A stretch of DNA of 64,000 bases, from assembly GCA_029210175.1 (NCBI GenBank), contig JARGPL010000020.1, positions 1 through 64,000 of the forward strand, given 5' to 3'. The DNA comes from Minwuia sp. GTDB taxonomy: Bacteria; Pseudomonadota; Alphaproteobacteria; Minwuiales; Minwuiaceae. Of the stretch, positions 36,632 to 45,766 are shown one piece after another. The notes beneath the pieces were generated by a model. That model had not been told where the DNA came from, did no database searches, and saw only the letters and a list, made by a program, of their open reading frames with translations. Position numbers and translations under genes: made by a program. Positions within the stretch are counted from its first letter, which is position 1; each line of letters starts with the position of its first letter.

Positions 36632-38253
36632 CCGAAACCGCAACGATGAAGACAATCACCGCGCCCGACCTGCGTGCCTTGCTGCAGACGGACCGCGAAG
36701 TGGCCCTGATCGACGTGCGGGAGGAGGGGGCGTTCTCGAAGGAGCATCTGTTTCTTGCCGCCTGCATTCCGTTGAGCCATCTGGAATTCCGGTGCCCTCG
36801 CATGATGCCGCGCCAGGATGTGTCGGTGGTGATCACGGACGGTGGACCGGCTGACCGCGACCAGAGCCTCGGCAGCCTGGCAGAACGCGCCGCCGCTAGG
36901 CTTGCGGAGATGGGATACAGCGATGTCACCGTCCTCGTTGGCGGCACCGCAGGCTGGCGTGCGGAGGGCTACGAGGTCTTCTCCGGCGTCAATGTGCCAT
37001 CGAAGGCTTTCGGTGAGTTCGTCGAACACCACTACGACACGCCGCGGATCGAAGCGTCAGAGCTTCAGCGGATGAAGGATGCGGGCACTGACATGGTGAT
37101 CCTCGACAGCCGACCGATGCCGGAGTTCAACCGCATGTCGATTCCGGGCGGCATCGACTGCCCGGGGGCAGAGCTTGTCTATCGTGTCGCGACAATGGCA
37201 CCGGATCCGACGACGACCGTCGTGGTCAATTGTGCCGGACGCACCCGATCGATCATTGGCAGCCAGTCGTTGATCAATGCGGGCATCCCGAACCCGGTCG
37301 TGGCGCTGAAGGGCGGCACCATGGGCTGGGAACTGGCAGGGCTGACCTGTGAGCGGGGCGAGACCGCGCACGCGCCTGCGCCGACCGGTGCCGCGCTGGA
37401 TGCGGCACAGGACCGTGCCGCACGCGTGGCGGCACGCTTTGGCGTGCAGCGGACCGACAGTGCGACAGTGGCGGTCTGGCAGGCGGAGGCTGATCGCACG
37501 ACCTATCTGCTGGATGTGCGCACGGTGCAGGAATTCGAGGCGGGGCACTGGCCGGGTGCCCGGCATGCCGCTGGCGGTCAGCTGGTGCAGGCGACGGATG
37601 AATATGTCGCGACCCGCAATGCCCGCATCGTGCTGGCCGACGGTGAGGACGGCGTGCGGGCGACCATGACCGCATCCTGGCTGATCCAGCTGGGCTGGTC
37701 GGATGTGCATGTGCTGGCCGAACAGCCGTCAGTGCCGGAAACCGGTGCCGTGGACAAAGCGCCCGCCCTGTTCCGGGCTTGTGAAACATTGTCGGTGATG
37801 GAGATGCAGGCTGTCATCGATTCCGGTGAACCGATTGCCGTGGTCGATCTGGCGGCAAGCCTGACCTATCGCCGGGGTCATGTTCCGGGGGCATACTGGA
37901 CCGTCCGTTCCAGACTGACCCGCAGCATGGTGGCGCTGGCCCACGCCGGTCTGATCCTGCTGACAGCATCCGATGAGCGCCTGGCCCACTATGCGGGTCA
38001 CGAACTGCGTGTTGCCCGCCCTGATCTGGTGGTCCGGGTGCTGGCAGGGGGAACGGATGCCTGGGCTGCTGCCGGCCTGCCGCTGGAGGAGGGGCTGGAT
38101 CGTGCCCTGACCGACACCGACGACGTCTGGTCGAAGCCCTATGACCATCAGGGTGGTGTGCGTCAGGCCATGGAAGATTACCTGACCTGGGAGGTCGGGC
38201 TGGTCGAACAGGTCCGCCGCGACGGGTTGGTGGAGTTCCGGCGTTTCGACTGA
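36628..38253 (+). CDS. Protein with four rhodanese domains, one active-site cysteine
   Basis: A 541-residue protein of four rhodanese-homology domains, about residues 8-118, 135-245, 280-380 and 390-490, each recognisable by LIDVREE-, ILDSRPM-, LLDVRTV- and VVDLAAS-like strands and a GG-T-GW/AW turn. Only the second domain keeps the persulfide-forming cysteine, C202 in VVNCAGRTRS; the loop positions in the others read VITDGGPA, VLADGED and LLTASDE. Such proteins carry sulfane sulfur between donors and acceptors such as cyanide, thiols or sulfite. Last gene of the operon and translationally coupled to the dioxygenase gene, so it may use sulfur released by its neighbours. Confidence 0.9.
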   Translation: MTETATMKTITAPDLRALLQTDREVALIDVREEGAFSKEHLFLAACIPLSHLEFRCPRMMPRQDVSVVITDGGPADRDQSLGSLAERAAARLAEMGYSDVTVLVGGTAGWRAEGYEVFSGVNVPSKAFGEFVEHHYDTPRIEASELQRMKDAGTDMVILDSRPMPEFNRMSIPGGIDCPGAELVYRVATMAPDPTTTVVVNCAGRTRSIIGSQSLINAGIPNPVVALKGGTMGWELAGLTCERGETAHAPAPTGAALDAAQDRAARVAARFGVQRTDSATVAVWQAEADRTTYLLDVRTVQEFEAGHWPGARHAAGGQLVQATDEYVATRNARIVLADGEDGVRATMTASWLIQLGWSDVHVLAEQPSVPETGAVDKAPALFRACETLSVMEMQAVIDSGEPIAVVDLAASLTYRRGHVPGAYWTVRSRLTRSMVALAHAGLILLTASDERLAHYAGHELRVARPDLVVRVLAGGTDAWAAAGLPLEEGLDRALTDTDDVWSKPYDHQGGVRQAMEDYLTWEVGLVEQVRRDGLVEFRRFD

Positions 38254-38318
38254 CGCTCAGGTCTCGAATCCATTCCAGGCAGCACGTCCGGTGCGATTCA
38301 AGCGCTTGATGGACCGTC

Positions 38319-39185
38319 TTAAAGCCCCATCATCGACAGCATGGCGCGGGTCAGGGGCGATTTCGCATCCGCGACTTCTTCCATCAGGGTGAAGTGGTTG
38401 CGTCCCGCCACCAGGATGACATCCCGCGTCACGCCGTGCATGGCCGCGTAGCCGGTTGATTGCCCGATCCAGCCATCCGGTTCGTCGCCCCCCGCCGCCA
38501 CCAGCAGGTCGATGCCCGCGCGCGGTGCAAAGGCGTCGGTGAGGATGTTGTTTCGCGCCGCAACCTCATCTGTCAGGCCAATTTCCGCATTGATCGAGAT
38601 GCGCAACGCGGCGCGCGGATCGAAGATGCCGGACAGCAGCGCCGCTGAGCGGATCAGGTCGGCAGGCAGTCCATGCGCGGTCCAGTCGTGGGCCGCGGCA
38701 ATTGCCGACAGGTGCGCTCCCGCCGAGTGACCGCTGATATGCACGCCATCGCTGGATGCGCCATAGTCGCTGGCGTGGCTTGCCGCATGGGCGATGCCGC
38801 GCATGACGGAGTCCGCAAGGCCGTCCAGCGTGACCTCAGGGCAGAGCGGGTAATTGATCAGCACCACCGTCGCCCCGGCACTGGCGAACGGTTCGGCCAC
38901 AAAGCTGTGCTCATCCTTCGACAGGGCACGCCAGTAACCGCCATGGATGAAGATGTGCATCGGGCTGCCGACGGGACCGGGGAAGATGTCATAGACTTCG
39001 CGCGGGTGATCGCCATAGGCGATGTTGCGCCGCATGTCCTGACGCTTGCGGGCGGCCGCGGACTCGGCAATGAAATATTCCAGGTGAGACGCTGCATCGG
39101 GGCAGGCAACGCGCGGGTTGAAGTGCTGCTCCACTTCCGTGTCACTCATCGCCTGCCAGTCGATTGCCTTGCCCTTGTCAGCCAT
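38319..39185 (-). CDS. Alpha/beta hydrolase, arylformamidase/esterase type
   Basis: A 288-residue hydrolase with HIFIHGGYWRALSKDEH, the HGG(F/Y)W oxyanion motif typical of kynurenine formamidases and related esterases, and the nucleophile in ISGHSAGAHL (GxSxG). The catalytic histidine is probably in AGRNHFTLMEE. GGGAGGGG precedes the ATG. It converges with the rhodanese gene and ends 65 bases from it, across a palindrome (TCAAGCGCTTGA). The gene upstream is a PanE-like reductase; the substrate is not known. Confidence 0.86.
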   Translation of the reverse strand: MADKGKAIDWQAMSDTEVEQHFNPRVACPDAASHLEYFIAESAAARKRQDMRRNIAYGDHPREVYDIFPGPVGSPMHIFIHGGYWRALSKDEHSFVAEPFASAGATVVLINYPLCPEVTLDGLADSVMRGIAHAASHASDYGASSDGVHISGHSAGAHLSAIAAAHDWTAHGLPADLIRSAALLSGIFDPRAALRISINAEIGLTDEVAARNNILTDAFAPRAGIDLLVAAGGDEPDGWIGQSTGYAAMHGVTRDVILVAGRNHFTLMEEVADAKSPLTRAMLSMMGL

Positions 39186-39211
39186 AACCGCCCCTCCCCA
39201 GTGTCATTGCC

Positions 39212-40192
39212 TCAGCCAGCGTAGCAGCCGGACTGCTTCGCGCGCATTACCGTCAGATGATACACCGTGTCGATGGTGGGTGTCGGAACGCCGACGATCC
39301 GACCCAGTTCCGATACCGCGCCGATGATCGGCTCGATCTCCATGCTGCGTCCAGCTTCGAAGTCCTGAAGCATCGATGTCTTGTGGGCACCGACCTTTTC
39401 CGCCGCCTGCATCCGCTTCTCGACCGTCATGGGAAAGCGCACATCCAGCGTTTCAGCCACCATCTTCGCCTCGTTCATCATGGCGTGGATGACACCGCCG
39501 ACGCCAGGATCCTGCGACAGCTCGATCAGGGTTGCACCCGTGAGGGCGGAGACGGGGTTGAAGCTGAGATTGCCCCAGAGCTTCACCCATATCTCGTTGC
39601 GGATGTTGGGCCGGACCGGTGCCTTGACCCCGGCATTGATCAGGGCAGACGACAGGGCCTGGATGCGGGCTGATTTCGATCCGTCCGGCTCTCCCAGCGA
39701 CAGGCGTTCCCCGTACCCAAGCTTGACGACGCCTGGTTCGGGAATGTCGGCAGCCTGCCAGACGACGGATCCGATCACCCGCTCCGGTCCGATCCGGTCC
39801 CACAGCACGTTGCCGGGATCCGTGCTTTCAAGCCGCTGGCCGGCGTGCTTGCCCTCGACGCCGTGAAAATACCACCAGGGCAGCCCGTTCTGTGCCGTCA
39901 CGACGGCTGTATCGGGGCCGAGCAAGGGTTGCATCACATCTGCGATGGGCCGAACGCCATGCGCCTTCAGCGTCAGCATCACATAATCCTGGGGTCCCAG
40001 CTCCGCCGGATCATCGGTCGCCCGGGGCTGAACCGTGAAATCTTCCTCGGCAGAGATCAGGCGCAGGCCGTTCTTCTGGATTGCCGCCAGGTGCGGACCC
40101 CGCGCGATCAGGCTGACATCGGCCCCAGCGCGCGACAGCATTGCCCCGACATAGCCGCCGATCGCGCCAGCGCCATAGATACAGATCTTCAT
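39212..40192 (-). CDS. 2-dehydropantoate 2-reductase family protein
   Basis: A 326-residue NADPH-dependent oxidoreductase of the ketopantoate reductase (PanE/ApbA) family: nucleotide-binding start ICIYGAGAIGGYVGAMLSRAG, then NGLPWWYFHG and NIRNEIWVKLWGNLSFNPVSALT with the conserved Lys and Asn, and KTSMLQDFEAGRSMEIEPI of the C-terminal domain. Many genomes carry several paralogues acting on other 2-keto acids, so the role in pantothenate synthesis is not certain and panE is not assigned. AAGGAA precedes the ATG. The hydrolase gene is 26 bases downstream and probably cotranscribed. Confidence 0.88.
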   Translation of the reverse strand: MKICIYGAGAIGGYVGAMLSRAGADVSLIARGPHLAAIQKNGLRLISAEEDFTVQPRATDDPAELGPQDYVMLTLKAHGVRPIADVMQPLLGPDTAVVTAQNGLPWWYFHGVEGKHAGQRLESTDPGNVLWDRIGPERVIGSVVWQAADIPEPGVVKLGYGERLSLGEPDGSKSARIQALSSALINAGVKAPVRPNIRNEIWVKLWGNLSFNPVSALTGATLIELSQDPGVGGVIHAMMNEAKMVAETLDVRFPMTVEKRMQAAEKVGAHKTSMLQDFEAGRSMEIEPIIGAVSELGRIVGVPTPTIDTVYHLTVMRAKQSGCYAG

Positions 40193-40245
40193 GATTGGGT
40201 ATTCCTTCGGGCGGTCAGGGTGGAGCAGTCAATCGCAACAGAAGC

Positions 40246-40971
40246 CTACAGCAATCCGGCGGAGCGGAAGCTGATTTCCTGGCCCTTGCCGATGACCAGA
40301 TGGTCGTGAAGGGTAACACCGACAGCCTTGGCGGCGTCGCGGACCAGCTTGGTCATCTCGATATCCGCGTGGGACGGCATCGGGTCGCCGGACGGGTGAT
40401 TGTGCACCATGATCAGGGCCGAGGCTTCCAGCTGGAGGGCGCGTTTCACGACTTCGCGCGGATAGACGGGTGTGTGGTCCACCGTCCCCTTCTGCTGCAG
40501 TTCATCCGCGATCAGCTTGTTCTTGCGATCAAGGAACAGCACACGGAACTGCTCCGTCTTGCGGTAGGCCATGTCGGCCTTGCAATAATCGACCAGCGTG
40601 TCCCAGGACGAGAGCACCGTGGCGCTGTTCATGGCCCGGGTGCGGGTCAGGCGGATGGCCGCAGCCTCAACGGATTTCAGTGCGGCAATGCCGGTCTCAC
40701 CCAGACCCCTGACCTCGGCCAGCCGTTCCGGCGGGGCACTGATCACATGGGCGAAATCGCCGAAGGTCTCCATCAGGGCCTTTGCCAGCGGCTTGGTGTC
40801 GCCGCGCGGATTGCCCGCCCAGAGGATCATTTCCAGCAGTTCGTAGTCTTCCAGATTTTCGCCGCCGACCTTTGTCAGGCGCTGGCGCAGGCGCGTGCGA
40901 TGTCCGTGGTAATGGGGCTTCGCCTTTGCCGTTTCGCGGGCTGTCTTCTCGTCATCGCTGGGCTCGGTCAC
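40246..40971 (-). CDS. radC: RadC family protein (JAB/MPN+ domain)
   Basis: A 241-residue protein with N-terminal helix-hairpin-helix (VRGLGETGIAALKSVEAA) and the JAMM metalloprotease-like motif IMVHNHPSGDPMPSHAD with zinc-ligand histidines. RadC proteins are widespread; the earlier DNA-repair role is disputed and the activity remains unclear. The start is GTG with GAGGA about ten bases upstream. It lies 26 bases after the methionine aminopeptidase gene, indicating an operon. Confidence 0.93.
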   Translation of the reverse strand: MTEPSDDEKTARETAKAKPHYHGHRTRLRQRLTKVGGENLEDYELLEMILWAGNPRGDTKPLAKALMETFGDFAHVISAPPERLAEVRGLGETGIAALKSVEAAAIRLTRTRAMNSATVLSSWDTLVDYCKADMAYRKTEQFRVLFLDRKNKLIADELQQKGTVDHTPVYPREVVKRALQLEASALIMVHNHPSGDPMPSHADIEMTKLVRDAAKAVGVTLHDHLVIGKGQEISFRSAGLL

Positions 40972-40997
40972 GGCGACGGGTTCCTCAATTCAGCCTC

Positions 40998-41816
40998 TCA
41001 ATACGGCGGCTTGTGCATGCCCTTCGGCGATTCCGTGAAAATCTCCACGCCGGTTTCGGTGACGCCGATGGAATGCTCGAACTGTGCCGACAGGGAACGG
41101 TCGCGGGTTACCGCCGTCCAGCCATCTTCCAGGATCTTCACGCGCCAGTCGCCGAGATTTATCATCGGCTCGATCGTGAAGAACATGCCGGGGCGGAGTT
41201 CCTCACCGGAGCCGTAATCCCCATAGTGCAGGATATTCGGTGCGTCATGGAAGACCTGGCCGAGACCGTGGCCACAGAAATCGCGCACGACCGCGCAACG
41301 TTCGGATTCCGCGTAGGCCTGAATGGCGGCCCCGATATCGCCGACGAAAGCACCCGGTTTCACCGCTGCGATACCGCGCATCATCGATTCATAGGTGATT
41401 TCGACCAGGCGCTTCGCCTTCAGCTTCGGCTTGCCTGCGAAGAACATGCGACTGGTGTCGCCGTGCCAGCCATCCACGATGACCGTGACGTCGATATTGA
41501 CGATGTCACCATCCTTCAGCACCCGGTCGCCGGGAATACCGTGGCAGACGACATGGTTGATGGAGGTGCAGATGGACTTGGGGAAGCCGCGATAGTTCAA
41601 CGGCGCGGGCACCGCGTTCTGGCCGGTGATGTGTTCATGGCAGATACGGTCCAGCTCACCTGTCGTCACGCCGGGCTTCACGTAAGGGGCGATCAGGTCC
41701 AGCGTCTCGGCCGCCAGGCGACCCGCGCGTCGCATGCCTTCGAAAGCTTCTGCTCCGTGCAGCTTGATCTGACCCGTGTTCTGGCTCGGCGCCTTCTCGG
41801 CTGCGACATAATCCAT
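40998..41816 (-). CDS. map: Methionine aminopeptidase, type I
   Basis: A 272-residue enzyme that removes the N-terminal methionine from nascent proteins. Metal-binding positions are recognisable: D in NIDVTVIVDGWHGDTSRMF, H in CGHGLGQVFH and E in FFTIEPMINLG. Length is normal for the short type I form. AGGAGG lies eight bases before the ATG. radC follows in the same direction. Confidence 0.96.
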   Translation of the reverse strand: MDYVAAEKAPSQNTGQIKLHGAEAFEGMRRAGRLAAETLDLIAPYVKPGVTTGELDRICHEHITGQNAVPAPLNYRGFPKSICTSINHVVCHGIPGDRVLKDGDIVNIDVTVIVDGWHGDTSRMFFAGKPKLKAKRLVEITYESMMRGIAAVKPGAFVGDIGAAIQAYAESERCAVVRDFCGHGLGQVFHDAPNILHYGDYGSGEELRPGMFFTIEPMINLGDWRVKILEDGWTAVTRDRSLSAQFEHSIGVTETGVEIFTESPKGMHKPPY

Positions 41817-41853
41817 GGCTGCGGCCTCCTAAGGGCGCGAGAGCATCAGGCTC

Positions 41854-42561
41854 TCAATCAATATCGACGTGTATGGGACGTCCCGGATATATGGCTTCCG
41901 GCGAAACCACGCAAGCTTGCGCAACGGCCTCAACGCCAGCATCTCGGGCGCGGCGGAACGCTGCAGCATACCCGGGGTCGATGTCTTCGGCGAGCCGGAA
42001 CGACTGACCGTCGTCGCGCATCACCAGATAGAACATGACGGCGCGGTGTCCATGGGCGACCATTTCTGCCAGTTCATCCAGATGCTTGGCGCCTCGCCTG
42101 GTGACGGAATCGGGGAATTCGAGCAGTCCGTTCTGCCGCGACATGGTCACGCCCTTCACCTCGACATAGCAGTCCGGCCTGTCGGGCGTGGTCAGTAACA
42201 GGTCAATACGCGAATTCTGCCCGTACTTCACTTCCCGGCGGATATCGGTGTAGCCGTGCAGGGCTGGCTGCTGGCCCTCTTCGATGGCCCGCTGCGCCAG
42301 CGCGTTGGGACGCATGGTGTTGACGCAGACCAGAGCATCGCCGACCAACAGCACTTCCAGCGTCCATTGCAGTTTCCGTTTCGGATCGTCGTGCGGTGTC
42401 AGCCAGACCCGCTGCGGGTTGCCATCGACGAGACTGAGCATTGATCCGGGATTCGGGCAGTGGGCCGTTATCTCCCGCCCGTCCTCCAGTCGCACATCGG
42501 CAAGGAATCTTTTGTAGCGACGCAGAAGCGTGCCACTGACAAGGGGTGTCTGAAAGGTCAT
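41854..42561 (-). CDS. sfsA: DNA/RNA nuclease SfsA
   Basis: A 235-residue protein of the SfsA (sugar fermentation stimulation) family with RYKRFLADVRLEDGREIT, CPNPGSM and the nuclease-like core SRIDLLLTTPDRPDCYVEVKGVT, which resembles a PD-(D/E)xK site. GAGGA precedes the ATG. It is followed on the same strand by map, 37 bases away. The gene start and the tRNA-Asp promoter face away from each other. Confidence 0.93.
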   Translation of the reverse strand: MTFQTPLVSGTLLRRYKRFLADVRLEDGREITAHCPNPGSMLSLVDGNPQRVWLTPHDDPKRKLQWTLEVLLVGDALVCVNTMRPNALAQRAIEEGQQPALHGYTDIRREVKYGQNSRIDLLLTTPDRPDCYVEVKGVTMSRQNGLLEFPDSVTRRGAKHLDELAEMVAHGHRAVMFYLVMRDDGQSFRLAEDIDPGYAAAFRRARDAGVEAVAQACVVSPEAIYPGRPIHVDID

Positions 42562-42655
42562 GAACCCAAGTTCCTCGCGGGTCGGGATGGGGCGGAAGAG
42601 GGGTGCAGGATCGTGCCAAATACCGCTTTGGCAACAAGTTTCGTGTGACGGGCGC

Positions 42656-42684
42656 TTGACAGGGCAGCGTGGCGGGCGTATCCC
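42656..42684 (+). promoter_or_regulatory. Promoter of tRNA-Asp
   Basis: TTGACA is followed after exactly 17 bases by TATCCC, placing the start point near 42691, about 13 bases before the mature tRNA. The perfect -35 and correct spacing fit a strong stable-RNA promoter. Confidence 0.6.
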
Positions 42685-42703
42685 CCCGCTCGCACTTCGT
42701 TGC

Positions 42704-42780
42704 GGGGGTGTAGCTCAGTTGGTTAGAGCGCTGGCCTGTCACGCCAGAGGCCGCGGGTTCGAGTCCCGTCACTCCCGCCA
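42704..42780 (+). tRNA. tRNA-Asp (GTC anticodon)
   Basis: A complete 77-base cloverleaf. The acceptor arm GGGGGTG pairs with CACTCCC through one G-U, the D-arm is GCTC/GAGC, the anticodon arm CTGGC-CTGTCAC-GCCAG contains GTC, the T-arm is GCGGG-TTCGAGT-CCCGT, and the discriminator G and the CCA end are encoded. This tRNA is the substrate of queuosine modification and of GluQ, whose gene is also in the window. Confidence 0.98.
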
Positions 42781-42799
42781 CCTAGTGCCTATTTTTGAT

Positions 42800-42851
42800 G
42801 GATCGTGATGCACGATCCGCCGGGCCAGCGCTCCCGGGGACCCGACCCGGG
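42800..42851. other. Inverted repeats between tRNA-Asp and nuoA
   Basis: GGATCGTG-ATG-CACGATCC (42800-42818) is a perfect 8-bp hairpin 20 bases after the tRNA, and two CCCGGG palindromes (42833-42838, 42846-42851) follow. No T-run follows the hairpin, so it is not a standard terminator. It may shape the tRNA 3' end or be an operator for the nuo operon. The rest of the 233-base gap holds no gene. Confidence 0.4.
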
Positions 42852-42950
42852 TTCAGGCGCAAAATCCAGACAACGCAACACCTGTGCCTGCGTTCCGCGA
42901 ACCCTTTGAAATATAATCAAACTCTGACGCCGCCTGCGCGCGTTTGACCC

Positions 42951-42979
42951 TTTCGCCCGCCAAATTCGGGGCCTATACT
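42951..42979 (+). promoter_or_regulatory. Putative nuo operon promoter
   Basis: TATACT (42974-42979) is a good -10 element with a weak -35-like TTTCGC 17 bases upstream, giving a leader of about 30 bases before nuoA. A better-looking TTGACC lies 25 bases from the -10, too far to pair with it. Confidence 0.35.
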
Positions 42980-43013
42980 CCGGGGTCTTCATTGATGGGG
43001 AAATGCGGGAGCT

Positions 43014-43394
43014 GTGGCCGTGACAGGTGTTGACGCGCTGCTAATTGAATATCTGCCGATCCTGATCTTCGTAGGCGTTGCCGTCGGCCTCGCCAGCGTG
43101 ATCGTGATCGCGTCCTTTGTCGCCGCGCGGCAAAAGCCGGACAGCGAAAAGCTGTCGCCATACGAATGCGGGTTTGAACCGTTCAGCGATTCACGAACGC
43201 AGTTCGACGTGCGCTTCTATCTGGTGGCCATCCTGTTCATCATCTTCGATCTTGAAGTTGCCTTCCTTTTCCCCTGGGCGGTATCGCTGGCGGAAATCGG
43301 GACCTTCGGCTTCTGGTCGATGATGACGTTCCTCGGCATCCTCACGATCGGCTTCATCTACGAATGGAAAAAGGGAGCGTTGGAATGGGAGTGA
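43014..43394 (+). CDS. nuoA: NADH:quinone oxidoreductase subunit A
   Basis: A 126-residue membrane subunit with three helices, including [16 protein letters not shown] and [21 protein letters not shown] with the conserved acidic pair, and the loop [14 protein letters not shown] whose cysteine is typical of NuoA near the quinone channel. GTG is used; a second GTG two codons later has better spacing from GGGAG and may be the true start. First gene of the nuo operon; nuoB overlaps its end. Confidence 0.95.
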   Translation: MAVTGVDALLIEYLPILIFVGVAVGLASVIVIASFVAARQKPDSEKLSPYECGFEPFSDSRTQFDVRFYLVAILFIIFDLEVAFLFPWAVSLAEIGTFGFWSMMTFLGILTIGFIYEWKKGALEWE

Positions 43395-43939
43395 ACGAGA
43401 CACTGCCCGTCACGGCTCTGGCCGCCAAGGCCGCCGCCGGTGATCAGGACGCTTTCTACAGCGATGTGGGGGAGGAGCTGGCCGAGAAGGGCTATGTCGT
43501 CAGCAATGTCGACAAGCTGGTCAACTGGGCGCGCACCGGCTCGCTCTGGCCCATGACCTTTGGCCTGGCGTGCTGTGCGGTGGAGATGATCCACGCCTAC
43601 ATGCCGCGCTATGACCTGGATCGTTTCGGCATCGTGCCGCGTGCCAGTCCGCGTCAGTCCGATGTGATGATCGTGGCCGGCACGCTGACCAACAAGATGG
43701 CGCCTGCCTTGCGCAAGGTCTACGACCAGATGGCGGAGCCGAGGTACGTCATTTCCATGGGCAGCTGCGCCAATGGCGGTGGCTACTATCACTATTCCTA
43801 TTCTGTCGTGCGTGGTTGTGACCGGATCGTTCCGGTCGACATCTATGTGCCCGGTTGTCCGCCGACGGCGGAAGCGCTGGTCTACGGCATTCTGCAGCTG
43901 CAGAAGAAGATCCGCCGCACCGGCACCATAATGCGCTGA
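43385..43939 (+). CDS. nuoB: NADH:quinone oxidoreductase subunit B
   Basis: A 184-residue peripheral-arm subunit that binds the terminal cluster N2, which passes electrons to quinone. The four ligand cysteines are in [18 protein letters not shown] and VPGCPPTAE. The start, MGVNETLP, lies within the end of nuoA with GGGAG upstream, so the two are coupled. Confidence 0.97.
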   Translation: MGVNETLPVTALAAKAAAGDQDAFYSDVGEELAEKGYVVSNVDKLVNWARTGSLWPMTFGLACCAVEMIHAYMPRYDLDRFGIVPRASPRQSDVMIVAGTLTNKMAPALRKVYDQMAEPRYVISMGSCANGGGYYHYSYSVVRGCDRIVPVDIYVPGCPPTAEALVYGILQLQKKIRRTGTIMR

Positions 43940-43977
43940 CGCCGGATAGCGGCACCATCTGACAAGGGTCCGGACAC

Positions 43978-44586
43978 ATGGACGAGAATCTGAAGGATAC
44001 GGCGGAACAGATCAGCGCCAGCCTGAGTGAATCGGTCACGAATGTGGCGATCACCAATGGTGAGTTGCGTGTCGATGCCCGGGCAGATCATGTGGTGAAG
44101 GTCATGACCTTCCTGCGGGACAATTCGGCCTGCCAGTTCAAGCTGCTGATGGATGTCACAGCTGTTGACTGGCCTGCGCGCAGCCCGCGTTTCGATGTGG
44201 TCTATCATCTGTTGTCGATCCGCCAGAACCAGCGCGTGCGTGTGGTTGTGAAGACGGATGAGGATGTGCCGGTGCCCAGCGTGTCGGACGTGTTCAGCGT
44301 CGCCAACTGGTTCGAGCGGGAGGCCTGGGACATGTATGGTGTCATGTTCTCCGGCCATCCGGATCTGCGCCGCATCCTGACCGACTACGGGTTCGAGGGG
44401 CATCCGCTGCGCAAGGACTTCCCGCTGACCGGCCATGTTGAAGTGCGCTACGACGATGAGCAGAAGCGCGTGATTTACGAGCCCGTTACCCTGACACAGG
44501 AATTCCGGCGCTTTGATTTCATGAGCCCGTGGGAGGGTGCCGAGTACATCCTTCCCGGCGACGAGAAGAGCACGGAGGCGTCCTGA
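43978..44586 (+). CDS. nuoC: NADH:quinone oxidoreductase subunit C
   Basis: A 202-residue 30-kDa-type subunit with [18 protein letters not shown] and the signature [24 protein letters not shown] followed by [13 protein letters not shown]. It is separate from NuoD here, unlike the NuoCD fusion of Escherichia coli. It sits beneath the Q-module. Confidence 0.96.
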   Translation: MDENLKDTAEQISASLSESVTNVAITNGELRVDARADHVVKVMTFLRDNSACQFKLLMDVTAVDWPARSPRFDVVYHLLSIRQNQRVRVVVKTDEDVPVPSVSDVFSVANWFEREAWDMYGVMFSGHPDLRRILTDYGFEGHPLRKDFPLTGHVEVRYDDEQKRVIYEPVTLTQEFRRFDFMSPWEGAEYILPGDEKSTEAS

Positions 44587-44587
44587 A

Positions 44588-45766
44588 ATGGCTGAAGTCG
44601 AGATCAAGAACTACATGATGAACTTCGGTCCGCAGCATCCGGCGGCGCATGGTGTGCTGCGTCTGGTGCTGGAACTGGACGGCGAGATCGTGGAGCGGGC
44701 GGACCCGCACATCGGCCTGCTGCATCGCGGCACGGAAAAACTGATCGAACACAAGACCTACCTGCAGGCGATGCCATATTTCGACCGGCTGGACTATGTC
44801 GCGCCGATGAACCAGGAACATGCGTTCTGTCTCGCGACGGAACGGTTGCTGGGTCTGGAAGTGCCGGCGCGTGGTCAGGCGATCCGCGTCCTGTTTGCCG
44901 AGATCGGGCGGCTGCTGAACCATCTGCTGAACTGCACCACGCAGGCCATGGATGTGGGGGCGATGACGCCGACGCTCTGGGGCTTCGAAGAGCGCGAGAA
45001 GCTGATGGAGTTCTATGAGGCGGCGTCCGGTGCGCGGCTGCATGCGGCCTATTACCGGCCCGGTGGCGTGCATCAGGACATTCCTGCGGACATGCCCGAG
45101 AAGATCCTGGCCTGGTGCAGGACGTTCCCGAAGTTCCTGGAAGACGTCGAGGGACTGCTGACAGAGAATCGCATCTTCCGGCAGCGAAATGTGGATATTG
45201 GCGCGATCAGCGTCGATGACGCCCTGGACTGGGGATTTTCCGGCGTGATGCTGCGGTCCTGCGGCGTGCCGTGGGACCTGCGCAAGTCGCAGCCCTATGA
45301 CGGCTACGAAGCCTTTGATTTCGATATTCCCGCGGGCAAGACCGGCGACTGCTTCGAGCGGTATCTGTGTCGGCTGGAAGAGATGCGCCAGTCGCTGCGG
45401 ATCATCGAACAGGTTCTGGAGCGGATGCCGGACGGTCCGTCGAGTTCCGTCGACCGCAAGGTCACGCCGCCGAAGCGGAGTGAGATGAAGCATTCGATGG
45501 AAGCGCTGATCCATCACTTCAAGCTCTACACCGAAGGCTTCCACGTGCCCGAGGGTGAGGTCTATGCCGCCGTCGAGGCACCCAAGGGTGAGTTCGGCGT
45601 CTATCTGGTGTCCGATGGCAGCAACAAGCCCTACAAGTGCAAGATCTCGGCGCCGGGCTTCCGCCATCTGCATGCGACGGATTTCCTGGCGCGCGGGTAT
45701 CAGCTGGCCGATTCCGTGGCCATCGTGGGTTCACTGGATGTGGTGTTCGGGGAGATTGACCGATGA
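44588..45766 (+). CDS. nuoD: NADH:quinone oxidoreductase subunit D
   Basis: A 392-residue 49-kDa-type subunit related to NiFe hydrogenase large subunits, forming most of the quinone site with NuoB. It begins [19 protein letters not shown], the hallmark quinone-pocket His, and continues [18 protein letters not shown]. The start ATG is one base after the nuoC stop; upstream in-frame ATGs lie inside nuoC. Confidence 0.97.
   Translation: MAEVEIKNYMMNFGPQHPAAHGVLRLVLELDGEIVERADPHIGLLHRGTEKLIEHKTYLQAMPYFDRLDYVAPMNQEHAFCLATERLLGLEVPARGQAIRVLFAEIGRLLNHLLNCTTQAMDVGAMTPTLWGFEEREKLMEFYEAASGARLHAAYYRPGGVHQDIPADMPEKILAWCRTFPKFLEDVEGLLTENRIFRQRNVDIGAISVDDALDWGFSGVMLRSCGVPWDLRKSQPYDGYEAFDFDIPAGKTGDCFERYLCRLEEMRQSLRIIEQVLERMPDGPSSSVDRKVTPPKRSEMKHSMEALIHHFKLYTEGFHVPEGEVYAAVEAPKGEFGVYLVSDGSNKPYKCKISAPGFRHLHATDFLARGYQLADSVAIVGSLDVVFGEIDR

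Noticed and set aside
42943-42979. TTGACC with TATACT as the nuo promoter
   Set aside because: The spacer is 25 bases, too long for sigma-70; a weaker TTTCGC at 17 bases was used instead.
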